DNA from: Myxococcus qinghaiensis
Lineage (GTDB): Bacteria; Myxococcota; Myxococcia; Myxococcales; Myxococcaceae
Reading direction: 5' to 3'
Length of the DNA: 64,000 nt
Assembly: GCF_024198215.1 (NCBI RefSeq)
Contig: NZ_JAKCFA010000034.1
Coordinates: 1-64,000, forward strand
The first letter of the stretch is position 1. Every line of letters starts with the position of its first letter. The translations under genes were made by a program, and so were the position numbers. The notes below the pieces were generated by a model. The model made no database searches and was not told the DNA's origin. It saw only the letters and a program-made list of their open reading frames with translations. Shown piece after piece: positions 1 through 7,534 of the stretch.

Positions 1-71
1 TGCTCCACCAGGTGCTCGTGGACCAGTCGTTCAATCTTCGATTCCAGCGTCGCAGTGGGTTTCGTTTGCAT
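1..71 (-). CDS. Partial small protein, N-terminus only (uncharacterised)
   Basis: An open frame reads leftwards off the window edge from an ATG at 71, giving about 23 residues beginning MQTKPTATLESKIERLVHEH. The composition (charged, helical, no stop) looks coding, but no family is recognisable from so little and the upstream GTGGCGG is only a weak ribosome site. The start is divergent from the AraC fragment at 119-262. Whether this is a real gene depends on sequence beyond the window. Confidence 0.35.
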   Translation of the reverse strand, partial: MQTKPTATLESKIERLVHEHLVE

Positions 72-118
72 CCGCCACGGGTTGCACACCGCGACGACGG
101 CCTCAACACCACCCCTGA

Positions 119-262
119 ACGGTTACGGGGCGGTCGGTGAGTGAGATTGCCTATCTCCTGGGGTTCTCGGATGTGAGCACGTTCACCCGCGCGTTCCGGC
201 GGTGGACCGGACAGCCTCCGAGCCGCTTCGGCACGCCGGCTCGAGCGCGCTCGGGTTCTTGA
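119..262 (+). pseudogene. AraC-family regulator remnant (C-terminal HTH only)
   Basis: The frame through 137-262 encodes VSEIAYLLGFSDVSTFTRAF followed by RRWTGQPPSRF, which is the second helix-turn-helix of an AraC/XylS DNA-binding domain, complete up to a normal C-terminal stop at 260-262. An in-frame TGA at 116-118 lies immediately upstream, and I could not find the first HTH or a sensor domain in the other frames of the 118 bases before it. This is therefore most simply the tail of a decayed or truncated regulator. A frameshift or rearrangement near 118 is inferred, not proven, because the upstream sequence ends at the window border. Confidence 0.55.
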
Positions 263-269
263 GCAGGAC

Positions 270-1100
270 TCATTCGACGAAGGCCCCCTCCGTCGCGCGC
301 AACGCGGCGAAGATGTCCCGCTGTACCTCCCGAAGCTCCTTCGGGACGCCACGGGCCATCGGCGCGAGGAGCCAGAGGGGTGGCCCTGCGTCGAGCTCCC
401 TCTCGAACTGGAGCCGGGCGTCTCCGTGCGCGAGGAAGGCCGGGAGCGCGGCTCGTCCGAGGCCAGCGCAGCACGCGTCGCGCATGGCCAGCAGTGAGCT
501 GCACGTCACGGCACCCGGGACGTCCTTGGGCACCTCGCGCCACCAGCTCATCGAGGCCCTGGCGCGCAGGTCCACGCTCGGTTGCAGCCAATCCTGCGCA
601 CCGCCTCGTGCGCGATAGACTCCGACCTTCAACCGTCCAAGCCGTCGACCGCGCAGCGCACCGCTCGGGTTTTGACCCGGACGCAGCGCGAGGTCGACCT
701 GACCTGGCAGCAGTTCGAGTTCGTCGTCACTCACGAGCACCTCTACCGCCTGCACGGGCCTGGCCTTCGAGAGCGCGAGGAACAAGAGCGGAGCCAGCAC
801 GTCGCTCGTCGTGATGACCACGGTTCGTTCCCGGCCCCGTCTCTCGGCCCCTACGAAGTCCTCGATGTCCCTCGCGGCCATGCGCATGGTCGCGGCCCGC
901 TCCGCGATTCGCAGCGTCAGCGCGCTGGGCACCAGGCGCGCGCCCCTGGCGAACAGCGCCGTGCCAAGGCGTGCCTCCAGCGCGGCAATCCGCCTCGACA
1001 CCGAGGAGTGTCGAAGCGACAGCTCACGTCCTGCGGCTTCGACGCTGCCAGTGCGTACAAGCGCCTCGATGGTCTGAAGCTCGTCCCAGGAGATGTGCAT
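270..1100 (-). CDS. LysR-family transcriptional regulator
   Basis: 276 residues, a little short of the usual 290-310 for LysR proteins. Residues 1-60 form the winged HTH (ELQTIEALVRTGSVEAAGREL, then HSSVSRRIAALEARLGTALF), typical of the family, and the rest is the periplasmic-binding-protein-like effector domain (VLVSDDELELLPGQVDLALR; CSSLLAMRDACCAGLGRAAL). The gene is divergent from the pirin-like gene at 1296, the usual arrangement in which a LysR protein controls its neighbour and itself. The ATG at 1100 is preceded by AGAAGA and by alternating TGTGC/GCACA half-sites (1094-1119). The inducer cannot be predicted. Confidence 0.9.
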   Translation of the reverse strand: MHISWDELQTIEALVRTGSVEAAGRELSLRHSSVSRRIAALEARLGTALFARGARLVPSALTLRIAERAATMRMAARDIEDFVGAERRGRERTVVITTSDVLAPLLFLALSKARPVQAVEVLVSDDELELLPGQVDLALRPGQNPSGALRGRRLGRLKVGVYRARGGAQDWLQPSVDLRARASMSWWREVPKDVPGAVTCSSLLAMRDACCAGLGRAALPAFLAHGDARLQFERELDAGPPLWLLAPMARGVPKELREVQRDIFAALRATEGAFVE

Positions 1101-1119
1101 TCACGCACATCTTCTGTGC
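1094..1119. promoter_or_regulatory. Candidate LysR operator (alternating inverted half-sites)
   Basis: TGTGC (1094-1098), GCACA (1105-1109) and TGTGC (1115-1119) form two overlapping inverted repeats with spacers of 6 and 5 bases. They overlap the start codon and leader of the LysR gene and face the pirin promoter. This fits autoregulation by a LysR protein, but it is inferred from symmetry only. Confidence 0.35.
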
Positions 1120-1295
1120 GTCCATCTGGAGCTGTCAAACGAGTCGGGCCGGGCTAACTCTTCACCGCGCACCCCAGCGCGGGAGGAGACGAACATGGGC
1201 AGAGGGCCCGCCACATTCAAGACAAGGGCGTCGAGGCGCTCCTCCCGCTTGACGCCGACGACTCGCTTCTCGCCGCCGCTGGCGAGGCCGACGTC

Positions 1296-2069
1296 GTGAA
1301 GCTCTCACGTCGCACGTTCGTCGCCGGAAGCGCCGTGGCCCTCTCCGGTTGTCACACCGAAAGGAACCTGCCCATGCCGCGCCTCGAACACCGCACGCTC
1401 GCATCGCTGCCTCGCACCACGCTTTCGTGGCTCTCGCTCCGGGACCACTTCGTCGCGACGGTGGGACCCCACTCTGGCCAGGGTCGACCGCTGGGGCCGC
1501 TGCTTGTCCTCGCGGATGCGACGTTCGCGCCGAAATCGCGGTTCCCGCTTCACCCGCACGAGGAGATGGAGATCCTCAGCATCGTCGTGGACGGGACGCT
1601 CTCGCACCATGGAGACCAGGCTCACGGCGCGACGATGGAGCCACGGACCGCGCAGTTGATTTCGGCGCGGGACGGGATGATGCACGCCGAAGGAAACGAC
1701 ACGGACCGACCGACGCGGATGCTCCAGTTGTGGTTCCGGCCGCACACCTACGGTGGCCCCCCGGCCTACTACTCGCGCCAGCTCTCGGATGACGGGCGTC
1801 AGCTCATCGCGGGCGACGACGGGATGCCTCTGCGCGCCGATGTACGGGTCTGGTGGCTCCCGCTCGTCGCGGGCCGGCCCGAGCGGCTGACGCTCGACCG
1901 CGCCCGCAACGGATACCTGCTCGCGACGACGGGACCACTCCGGGTGGAGGCGCTCCAAGGTGGCTCGGGTGTGGACCTGGCGCTCGGCGAAGGCGCCGTG
2001 CTCGGTGAGGGTTCGGTCACGGTGACGGCGGACACCGCGAGCTCGGCGCTCTGGATTGACCTTCCTTGA
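1296..2069 (+). CDS. Pirin-family (YhaK-like bicupin) protein with Tat-like signal/lipobox
   Basis: 257 residues from a GTG start. The N-terminus has a twin arginine and lipobox (SRRTFVAGSAVALSGC), suggesting export by Tat and lipidation, which is unusual for pirins (normally cytoplasmic or nuclear). The cupin domain carries HPHEEMEILSIVVDG followed by LSHHGD, and later GMMHAEGN and MLQLWFRP, which match the metal-binding half of YhaK-type pirins. Known pirins have quercetinase or redox-sensor roles; the role here is unknown. In-frame sequence continues upstream (about 1212-1293, DKGVEALLPLDADDSLLAAA) and resembles an NmrA-type NAD(P)-binding fragment, so the true start or an ancestral fusion is uncertain. 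A strong GGAGGAG lies before an ATG at 1195, but that ATG is in another frame. Confidence 0.8.
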   Translation: MKLSRRTFVAGSAVALSGCHTERNLPMPRLEHRTLASLPRTTLSWLSLRDHFVATVGPHSGQGRPLGPLLVLADATFAPKSRFPLHPHEEMEILSIVVDGTLSHHGDQAHGATMEPRTAQLISARDGMMHAEGNDTDRPTRMLQLWFRPHTYGGPPAYYSRQLSDDGRQLIAGDDGMPLRADVRVWWLPLVAGRPERLTLDRARNGYLLATTGPLRVEALQGGSGVDLALGEGAVLGEGSVTVTADTASSALWIDLP

Positions 2070-2087
2070 TGCGGTGGCTCTTCGGGC

Positions 2088-2810
2088 TCAGCGGGTTGGA
2101 AGCTCGCGGAACTTGAGGCCGTCCAGCTCCAGGCGGAGCACGGCGTCTTTGAAGCGCTCCGTGCCGACGACCATGGTGGCGAAGTTGCCCAGTCGGAACA
2201 GGTCCAGGTCCGTAGGCAGGGTGGCGGCGTCCAGAATGGGCTCGTCGGGCCGAGCGAAGCCAAACCGCCCGCAGGTCTGACACGGCGGCGGCGTGCCCGG
2301 GGGAATGCAGTCCGGGTGGAGCCTTCCTTCGAGGTCCACCTGGAGTTCCAGCAGCTCCGGCGGGTGCTTCTGCCGGAATCGCAAGGCCGTGGGATGACCT
2401 GTCAGGTGATTCACACCTTCTGCCTGGAGGCGCTCCATGGCTTCGCGGTGAACCAGCAGCACCGAAATCACCCAGGCGAACGCTGGCAGCTTCCCGAAAG
2501 ATTTTCCCACCAGTGGCCCGAAGTGAGTACCCGGCGGAAGCATGACCTTCGGAGGTACCAACGGACGGACCAGCTCGCGCAGGCGCACGAACTCTGGAAA
2601 CGGCTCGGGTCGGGCCTTCTCGAATTCTCGATGCTCCGGCAAGGATGACAGGTCGACACCAGGGTAGAAATGGCCGGTCCCCCCCCAGGTCACACCGCAC
2701 GTGGGGCAGTTCTTCAAGCCGGGCAGCAGCCACCTGTGAACGCCCTCGACTTCCCCACCGTGCTTCGCCACCGCGGCGTTGTCCTCATCCACCCAGAAGA
2801 ATCGACTCAT
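2088..2810 (-). CDS. SitI6-type double-CXXCG immunity protein
   Basis: 240 residues, cytoplasmic, no signal peptide. Two CxxCG motifs are present, NCPTCGVTW at residues 34-42 and PCQTCGRFG at 176-184, which define the myxobacterial double-CXXCG paralogous family (Gmx_para_CXXCG). Members of this family are immunity proteins for SitA-type lipoprotein toxins that are passed between cells by TraA/TraB outer membrane exchange. The gene begins 6 nt after the toxin gene at 2817-3488, with GAGGG before the ATG, so the two are co-transcribed toxin first. The paired cysteines probably bind zinc (inference). Specific neutralisation of the neighbouring toxin follows from gene order and family knowledge. 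Confidence 0.85.
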   Translation of the reverse strand: MSRFFWVDEDNAAVAKHGGEVEGVHRWLLPGLKNCPTCGVTWGGTGHFYPGVDLSSLPEHREFEKARPEPFPEFVRLRELVRPLVPPKVMLPPGTHFGPLVGKSFGKLPAFAWVISVLLVHREAMERLQAEGVNHLTGHPTALRFRQKHPPELLELQVDLEGRLHPDCIPPGTPPPCQTCGRFGFARPDEPILDAATLPTDLDLFRLGNFATMVVGTERFKDAVLRLELDGLKFRELPTR

Positions 2811-2816
2811 GCGCCC

Positions 2817-3488
2817 TCACGCTCCAGGCTTCGAATAGTAGGGCTGGATGGGGCCACCGATGAGCTGGAAACGATAGATGAGTTCTCCTGCGTGCTTGAA
2901 AATGGCTTCTGGCGAAGCGTCGGGCTGTGCCAGTCGGAATTGGCGCCACGCCTCGTTCCACTCTCCTCCGCGTCCCCCCACTCTGTGAATGCGATGATGA
3001 AGTTCAACGGGAATGGGCATCGTGTAGTGGTGAATCTTGACGCCCTGAGTCTCGAACCACGCTCGCAGCACTGGGTCCTGGGGAAAGATGTGGTGCTTCT
3101 CCCAACGCCCTGGCGTGAGCTGGCGTGAAGGCGGGATGACGCGGTCCGGAGCACCGTTCCAGTTGGGGAACGTCATGATGGAACCCGGGGGCAGCTTCTG
3201 CGCTCCGCCCCAGTTTCTTCGAGGACCACTGCCCGGTGCCGCCGCGGCAGCGGGTGGGCGTGACGGCGGGAAGCGCGCCAGTTCCACTTCCGCGGGCGTG
3301 TCCTCGCAGCGATAGAAGCCGCAGGTGTCGCCCAGACACAGGAGGGTTACGCACTGGTCCTCCTCTGGAGCCTGACACTCCAGCTCGGCCTCTCCCCACA
3401 CCTGCTGCGCGGAGGGCTTTTCAACCGTGGAGCAGCCCAGCCAGGACACCGCGACCAACGCAAGCCATTGGACGTGACGGATTCGCAT
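2817..3488 (-). CDS. SitA6-type polymorphic toxin lipoprotein
   Basis: 223 residues. Residues 1-18 are a signal peptide ending in the lipobox WLGC, with Cys19 as the lipidation site. A Cys-rich stretch (residues 38-61) and a Pro/Ala linker follow. The C-terminal domain from about 128 has KHHIFPQ (131-137), IHHY (152-155) and LHHRIH...GGEWNEAW (163-181), a histidine-rich pattern of HNH/AHH-type nucleases. This is the architecture of the TIGR02269 myxobacterial lipoproteins now grouped as SitA6-type toxins, delivered to kin by outer membrane exchange and killing cells lacking the matching SitI. The immunity gene lies directly downstream. Nuclease activity is inferred from motifs. No SitB-like gene is present. 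Confidence 0.82.
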   Translation of the reverse strand: MRIRHVQWLALVAVSWLGCSTVEKPSAQQVWGEAELECQAPEEDQCVTLLCLGDTCGFYRCEDTPAEVELARFPPSRPPAAAAAPGSGPRRNWGGAQKLPPGSIMTFPNWNGAPDRVIPPSRQLTPGRWEKHHIFPQDPVLRAWFETQGVKIHHYTMPIPVELHHRIHRVGGRGGEWNEAWRQFRLAQPDASPEAIFKHAGELIYRFQLIGGPIQPYYSKPGA

Positions 3489-3500
3489 GGGCCGAGCCCA

Positions 3501-4385
3501 TCACGTCCGCGCCATCACCGGGAAGCGATTCGCTCCAGCGGGCAGTGAGAGATTGCGCACGAAGAGGTCCGCCTCCGTGTCCTCACCTTGAACCTCCGCA
3601 CCAGGCCACCACCGCTCGGGCGTGAAGCCAAACTGGACTGTCTTCACTGGCTCTTCCACCAGCCGCGACAGATGCGGGCGCAAATCAAACCCCTCGCGCG
3701 CGAAGATGTCTTCGATGTAGAGCGTGCCGTCCTCCACTCCCGCGAAGACCCACGCATCCTCGCTCAACTTCCGCAGCGGCCGCGCGAAGTTCGCCGCCGC
3801 GTACCAGGTCGCGATGTGCCCGTGCCGCCGCGCTCCGAAGCGCTCCGTCACGGGCATGCCCTCCTCCGCCAGCTCGACCAGCCTTGCCCTCACCGACGCT
3901 TCGGACACGTCCAACACCGGCGCGGGCGCGCCTCCCGGCACCACGTCCCGCGTCACCCCGAACAACGTCTGCTCCCGGGGCACGAAGCCAAAGCGCGGAT
4001 AGAAATCGAGCACCTTCTTGTTCGCGAACAACAACACCGGCGCATCTCCACACGCCTCCATCGCCGCCTCCATCGCCGCCCACGCCAGGCCCTGCCCCCG
4101 TCGCTCGGGCACGCAGCCCACCGCGCCGAGCTGATAGCCGACGACGTCCCTCCCCTCCACACGCAGGCACATCCGCATCACCGAGGCGTTCGCCACCACG
4201 CGGCCTTCCTCCACCACGCTGAACGCGCGGTAGTCGTCGGTCCACTCGCCCCACGCGCACCAGCGGCGGAAGTCCACCGTTCGGAAGACCTGGGGCACGT
4301 ACTCGCAGAAGGCGGCTTGCAGCGCGGGAGCTCGGTGGTCGATGACCACGACCTGGGATGACTTCGACATGGGAGGCATGAACAT
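3501..4385 (-). CDS. GNAT-family N-acetyltransferase
   Basis: About 294 residues from the ATG at 4385, chosen because GAGGG sits 8 nt upstream; the same frame is open much further but would run into the neighbouring divergent gene. The acetyl-CoA-binding motif A is VPERRGQGLAWAAM, preceded by the beta strand VGYQLGAVGC and followed by PVLLFANKKVLDFYPRFGFV, the typical end of a GNAT core. The C-terminal 120 residues form a second region of unknown role. The substrate is unknown. The stop lies 12 nt before the SitA6-type gene, which is on the same strand, so transcription from this promoter could read through into the toxin-immunity pair. Confidence 0.85.
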   Translation of the reverse strand: MFMPPMSKSSQVVVIDHRAPALQAAFCEYVPQVFRTVDFRRWCAWGEWTDDYRAFSVVEEGRVVANASVMRMCLRVEGRDVVGYQLGAVGCVPERRGQGLAWAAMEAAMEACGDAPVLLFANKKVLDFYPRFGFVPREQTLFGVTRDVVPGGAPAPVLDVSEASVRARLVELAEEGMPVTERFGARRHGHIATWYAAANFARPLRKLSEDAWVFAGVEDGTLYIEDIFAREGFDLRPHLSRLVEEPVKTVQFGFTPERWWPGAEVQGEDTEADLFVRNLSLPAGANRFPVMART

Positions 4386-4611
4386 CACGAACGCCCTCGT
4401 CTTGGGAAATTCCCGCATGGCGCCGCGTTTTTTCGGGACGCAGGCGCCTTCCGCGAGAACGCACGTCGTGGCCGCCCCACGTGCGATAGGCAACACGCCC
4501 GCCGAAGCCAGACCCGCGTGCGATTTCAACCCCCGGGATTCACTGACAGGACGTGGCTGGCGCGGCGACTGCAGAGGGCCGTCGCGCCAAACCCTCACAA
4601 GGAGCCGCCAC

Positions 4612-5634
4612 ATGTGCACCGACTTCCTCGTCGTCGCCTCGGACAAGACTGTCGTCAATGGCCGCAGCATGGAGTTCGGCGTCGACCTCGACTCGAAGCT
4701 CCTCGTCCGCGCCCCCGGTGAGAAGTTCATCTCCCCCTCCCCCAAGGGCCTCAATGGCCTGACGTGGACCTCCACCTACGGCTACGTCGGCCTCACCGCC
4801 AAGGGCAGCCTCCCCATCATGGTCGACGGACTCAACACCGCGGGCCTGTCCACCGGCAGCCTCTGGCTGCCCAACTCCCGCTACCCCAAGGTCACCGACA
4901 ACTCCAAGGCCGTGTCCCTGGCGCTGTTCCCCGGCTGGGTGCTCGGCAACTTCGCCACCGTCGCCGAGGTGAAGACCGCCCTCCAGGAAGGCGCCGCCCA
5001 AATCTGGGAGAGCGACTGGCTGGCCCAGTACCTCCCCCTGCACTTCCCCATCCACGACGCCCAGGGCAACAGCCTGGTCGTCGAGTTCATCGACGGGGAG
5101 ATGCACCTGCACGACAACCCCGTCGCCGTGCTCACCAACGCGCCGCCCTTCCCCGTGCAGCTCCAGAACCTCCGCGAATACGTGGGCCTGTCCCCCTGGG
5201 ACGCCAAGGCCGTGGACCTGGGCAGCGAGACCTTCACCCAGCCCGGCCACGGCAGCGGCCTGCGCGGCCTGCCCGGCGACCCGATGCCGCCCTCCCGCTT
5301 CGTGCGCGCCGCGTACCTCAAGCAGTTCGCCCGCCCCGTCGCCAACGCCACCGAGGCCACCACCCTCGCCTTCCACCTGCTCAACACCGTCGACATCCCT
5401 CGCGGCACGGTCCGCTCGCTCGACGAGAAGTCCCTCAAGGAAGAGGACGACTACACCCAGTGGACCGTGGTCAAGGACCTCACCCACACCGTCCTCAACG
5501 TGCGCTTCTACGAGGACCTCCTCATCTACTCCGTGAATCTCAAGACGCTCGACTTCAAGGCCGCCAACGGAAAGACGTTCGCCGTGCCCACCAGCCCCAC
5601 GTCCATCGACATCACCTCCAAGCTGACGACCTGA
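4612..5634 (+). CDS. Linear amide C-N hydrolase (choloylglycine hydrolase/penicillin acylase family)
   Basis: 340 residues. The ATG at 4612 has a clear AAGGAG site 8 nt upstream, which places Cys at position 2 (MCTDFLVVASDKTVVNGRSM). In Ntn hydrolases of this family Cys2 becomes the catalytic N-terminal nucleophile after Met removal, supported here by Arg18 and Asp in VNGRSMEFGVDLD and by the downstream VVEFIDGEMHLHDNPVAVLTN. Family members hydrolyse conjugated bile salts, penicillin V or acyl-homoserine lactones. In a soil predator the last two are more likely, but the sequence does not decide. There is no signal peptide, so it is probably cytoplasmic. A strong hairpin follows at 5675. Confidence 0.9.
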   Translation: MCTDFLVVASDKTVVNGRSMEFGVDLDSKLLVRAPGEKFISPSPKGLNGLTWTSTYGYVGLTAKGSLPIMVDGLNTAGLSTGSLWLPNSRYPKVTDNSKAVSLALFPGWVLGNFATVAEVKTALQEGAAQIWESDWLAQYLPLHFPIHDAQGNSLVVEFIDGEMHLHDNPVAVLTNAPPFPVQLQNLREYVGLSPWDAKAVDLGSETFTQPGHGSGLRGLPGDPMPPSRFVRAAYLKQFARPVANATEATTLAFHLLNTVDIPRGTVRSLDEKSLKEEDDYTQWTVVKDLTHTVLNVRFYEDLLIYSVNLKTLDFKAANGKTFAVPTSPTSIDITSKLTT

Positions 5635-5674
5635 GCCCCACTCGCTCCTGACGGAGTCTCACGCTTCGAGACAG

Positions 5675-5710
5675 GCCCGTCCCTGGAGACTCCGGGGGCG
5701 GGCATTTTCG
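5675..5710 (+). terminator. Rho-independent terminator after the amide hydrolase
   Basis: GCCCGTCCCTGGAG (5675-5688) pairs with CTCCGGGGGCGGGC (5690-5703) with two G-U pairs. The innermost pairs must open to form the loop. ATTTTC follows. It lies 40 nt after the stop of the hydrolase and could also serve the convergent MDR gene. Confidence 0.7.
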
Positions 5711-5788
5711 TGTCGGGAACGACTTCCGCCGGAGCCCCACTGCAGGGCCCCGGCGGTATGTCTCCGCGGGCATGTGCTTCGCCGCGCT

Positions 5789-6769
5789 TCAGTTGATGCG
5801 CAGGGCCAGCTTGCCCAGGTGGTGCTTGCCCACGTCCTCGTGCGCGCGGTTGACGTCATCCAGGCGGTAGACCTTGGAGACCTCGACGTGGAAGGACCCG
5901 GACTCGATGAGGCTGTTGAGGCGACCGAGCACCTTCGGGTTCGACTCGCCGTTGTAGGCGGTCGCCTTGACGCCCTCGGGGCCCTTGGGCGCGGGCTCGA
6001 CGCCGTTGGGGAACGCGATGTGGCCGCCCTTCTTCACGGCGGTCTTGAGCAGGTCGTTCACCTTGTCTCCGCTCGCGAGCACCAGCGCCGCGTCGAGGCC
6101 GTCCGGAGCGAAGTCCCGCACCGCCTTCGCGACGTCGTCGGAGCGGCCGTCCACGGCCTTGTCAGCGCCGAGCTTCTTCATCAACTCCACGCCGTCCGCG
6201 CCTGACGCCACCGCGAGCACCTTCGCCCCGAGCCGCTTGGCGAGCTGCACCGCGAGGTGACCCACGCCGCCGCTCGCGCCGTAGACGAGCAGCGTGGTGC
6301 CCTGGCCGACCTTGAGGGTGTCCTCCACGCCTTGGAGGGCCGTGATTCCGTCCGCCGCCAGCACGCCCGCCTGCTCCGCGCTCAATCCCTTGGGAACGGG
6401 CGCGGTGTCCGCGGCCTTCACCGCGGTGTATTCCGCGTAGAAGCCTCCCTTGTCGTTCAGGAAGCCGAAGGCGTAGACCTTGTCGCCGACCTTGAGGTTC
6501 TTGACGCCTTCGCCCAGGGCCACGACGGTGCCCGCGCCATCCGTGCCGAGCACGTATGGGAAGGACGCCTTGCTCCCCGGCTTGTAGCCTTCCATCTCGC
6601 CCGCGCGCTCGGCGGGGTCCCACTGGCCGATGCCGGCGGTCTCCACCTGGATGAGCACCTCGCCGGGGCCTACCTGGGGGACGGGAATCGTCTTGGTGCC
6701 GAGTACTTCCGGTCCGCCGAAGCGGTCGATGGCGGCGGCCTTCATCTGAGAGGGAACGGAGGTCTTCAT
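5789..6769 (-). CDS. Zinc-independent MDR oxidoreductase (quinone oxidoreductase-like)
   Basis: 326 residues; the ATG at 6769 has GAGGAG 8 nt upstream. The N-terminal GroES-like fold (residues 10-130) includes FPYVLGTDGAGTVVALGEGV, and the Rossmann domain carries LLVYGASGGVGHLAVQLAKR (AxxGxxG-type cofactor motif). The catalytic and structural zinc cysteines of alcohol dehydrogenases are absent, so this belongs with NADPH:quinone reductase/zeta-crystallin-like enzymes, acting on quinones or reactive enals. It is transcribed alone and ends towards the terminator at 5675. The substrate cannot be named. Confidence 0.9.
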   Translation of the reverse strand: MKTSVPSQMKAAAIDRFGGPEVLGTKTIPVPQVGPGEVLIQVETAGIGQWDPAERAGEMEGYKPGSKASFPYVLGTDGAGTVVALGEGVKNLKVGDKVYAFGFLNDKGGFYAEYTAVKAADTAPVPKGLSAEQAGVLAADGITALQGVEDTLKVGQGTTLLVYGASGGVGHLAVQLAKRLGAKVLAVASGADGVELMKKLGADKAVDGRSDDVAKAVRDFAPDGLDAALVLASGDKVNDLLKTAVKKGGHIAFPNGVEPAPKGPEGVKATAYNGESNPKVLGRLNSLIESGSFHVEVSKVYRLDDVNRAHEDVGKHHLGKLALRIN

Positions 6770-6968
6770 GGAAGTGGCTCCTCGCGGGTGGAGGCCCGCG
6801 TCGGACAGGGTTCCTCCGCAGGCTGGGCATGAGCGGGGCGGATTGCAGTCGGAGTGACGAAGCCCCGAGCCAGGGCACGGCCTCATGCTCGCCGTACAGG
6901 CACCGGAGGACACCAGGCTGGCGTACAGTCGAGCGGCGGATGTGACCTGACGGTTTCCGGAGGTGGAG

Positions 6969-7439
6969 ATGTCGTCGCGAACGAAGCTGCGCTCGCTGCT
7001 CGTGAGTGGTGTCCTGTTGCTGTCCTCCACCGCCGGGAGCGCGAGTGCTCCGAGCGTGTCGCTGGGAGGAGTCGTGCTGCGGGTCTTCGACCGGCAGAAG
7101 GCCTCCATCGTCACGACGGACGAGGCCGCGGACCCGTATGGGATGAACGTGGACGCGCTGCTGCTGGTGAAGGTGCAGGGCACCTACGAGGGGGACAAGC
7201 CGCTGAAGCTGAAGCTCGTGGTGAGCGCGCCGAAGGAGGAGTCGGAGGCGGGCTCGCGGCGCGCGTGGAAGGTGACGCAGACGCGTGAACTGCATGCGCT
7301 CGCGGAGAAAGGCGAGACGACGGTGCCCTTCCTGCTGCCTTACGAGTGCTCCTCCTCCGTGAAGGTGGTCGTCACCCTGACGGGCCCGGGCATCAACGGG
7401 AGCAAGACGCTGGACACCGCGTTTCCTTGCGCGGAGTAG
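6969..7439 (+). CDS. Small secreted protein, function unknown
   Basis: 156 residues from the ATG at 6969; GGAGG sits 5 nt upstream, which favours it over a GTG two codons earlier. Residues 1-26 are a signal peptide (LLVSGVLLLSSTAGSASA). The mature part is a beta-rich domain (VDALLLVKVQGTYEGDKPLK; STVKV-type strands) with two late cysteines (YECSSS and AFPCAE) that could form a disulfide. No family is recognised. It lies between the divergent MDR gene and the MoxR operon; a hairpin at 7470 separates it from the latter. Confidence 0.75.
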   Translation: MSSRTKLRSLLVSGVLLLSSTAGSASAPSVSLGGVVLRVFDRQKASIVTTDEAADPYGMNVDALLLVKVQGTYEGDKPLKLKLVVSAPKEESEAGSRRAWKVTQTRELHALAEKGETTVPFLLPYECSSSVKVVVTLTGPGINGSKTLDTAFPCAE

Positions 7440-7469
7440 GCGCGTCCGCGCGTCCTCGAGGGTCTTTTT

Positions 7470-7497
7470 CCGAGGGGTATCCAAGACAACCCCTCGG
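7470..7497. promoter_or_regulatory. Perfect 9-bp inverted repeat upstream of the MoxR operon
   Basis: CCGAGGGGT (7470-7478) and ACCCCTCGG (7489-7497) are exact inverted copies separated by 10 bases. On the plus strand a T5 run precedes rather than follows the stem, so it is not a standard terminator for the preceding gene. It ends 37 nt before the MoxR ATG and may be an operator or leader hairpin of that operon. Confidence 0.4.
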
Positions 7498-7534
7498 ATT
7501 GCCGCGTGTCAGACCGAACCGGTAGTTTGCACGC

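Noticed and set aside
1195-1299. 34-codon frame from ATG 1195 with a strong ribosome site
   Set aside because: Out of frame with the pirin gene and of Arg/Ser/Pro composition; kept only as a note about the pirin start.
4386-4775. Longer N-terminus of the GNAT gene
   Set aside because: It would overlap the divergent hydrolase start; the ATG at 4385 has a better ribosome site.
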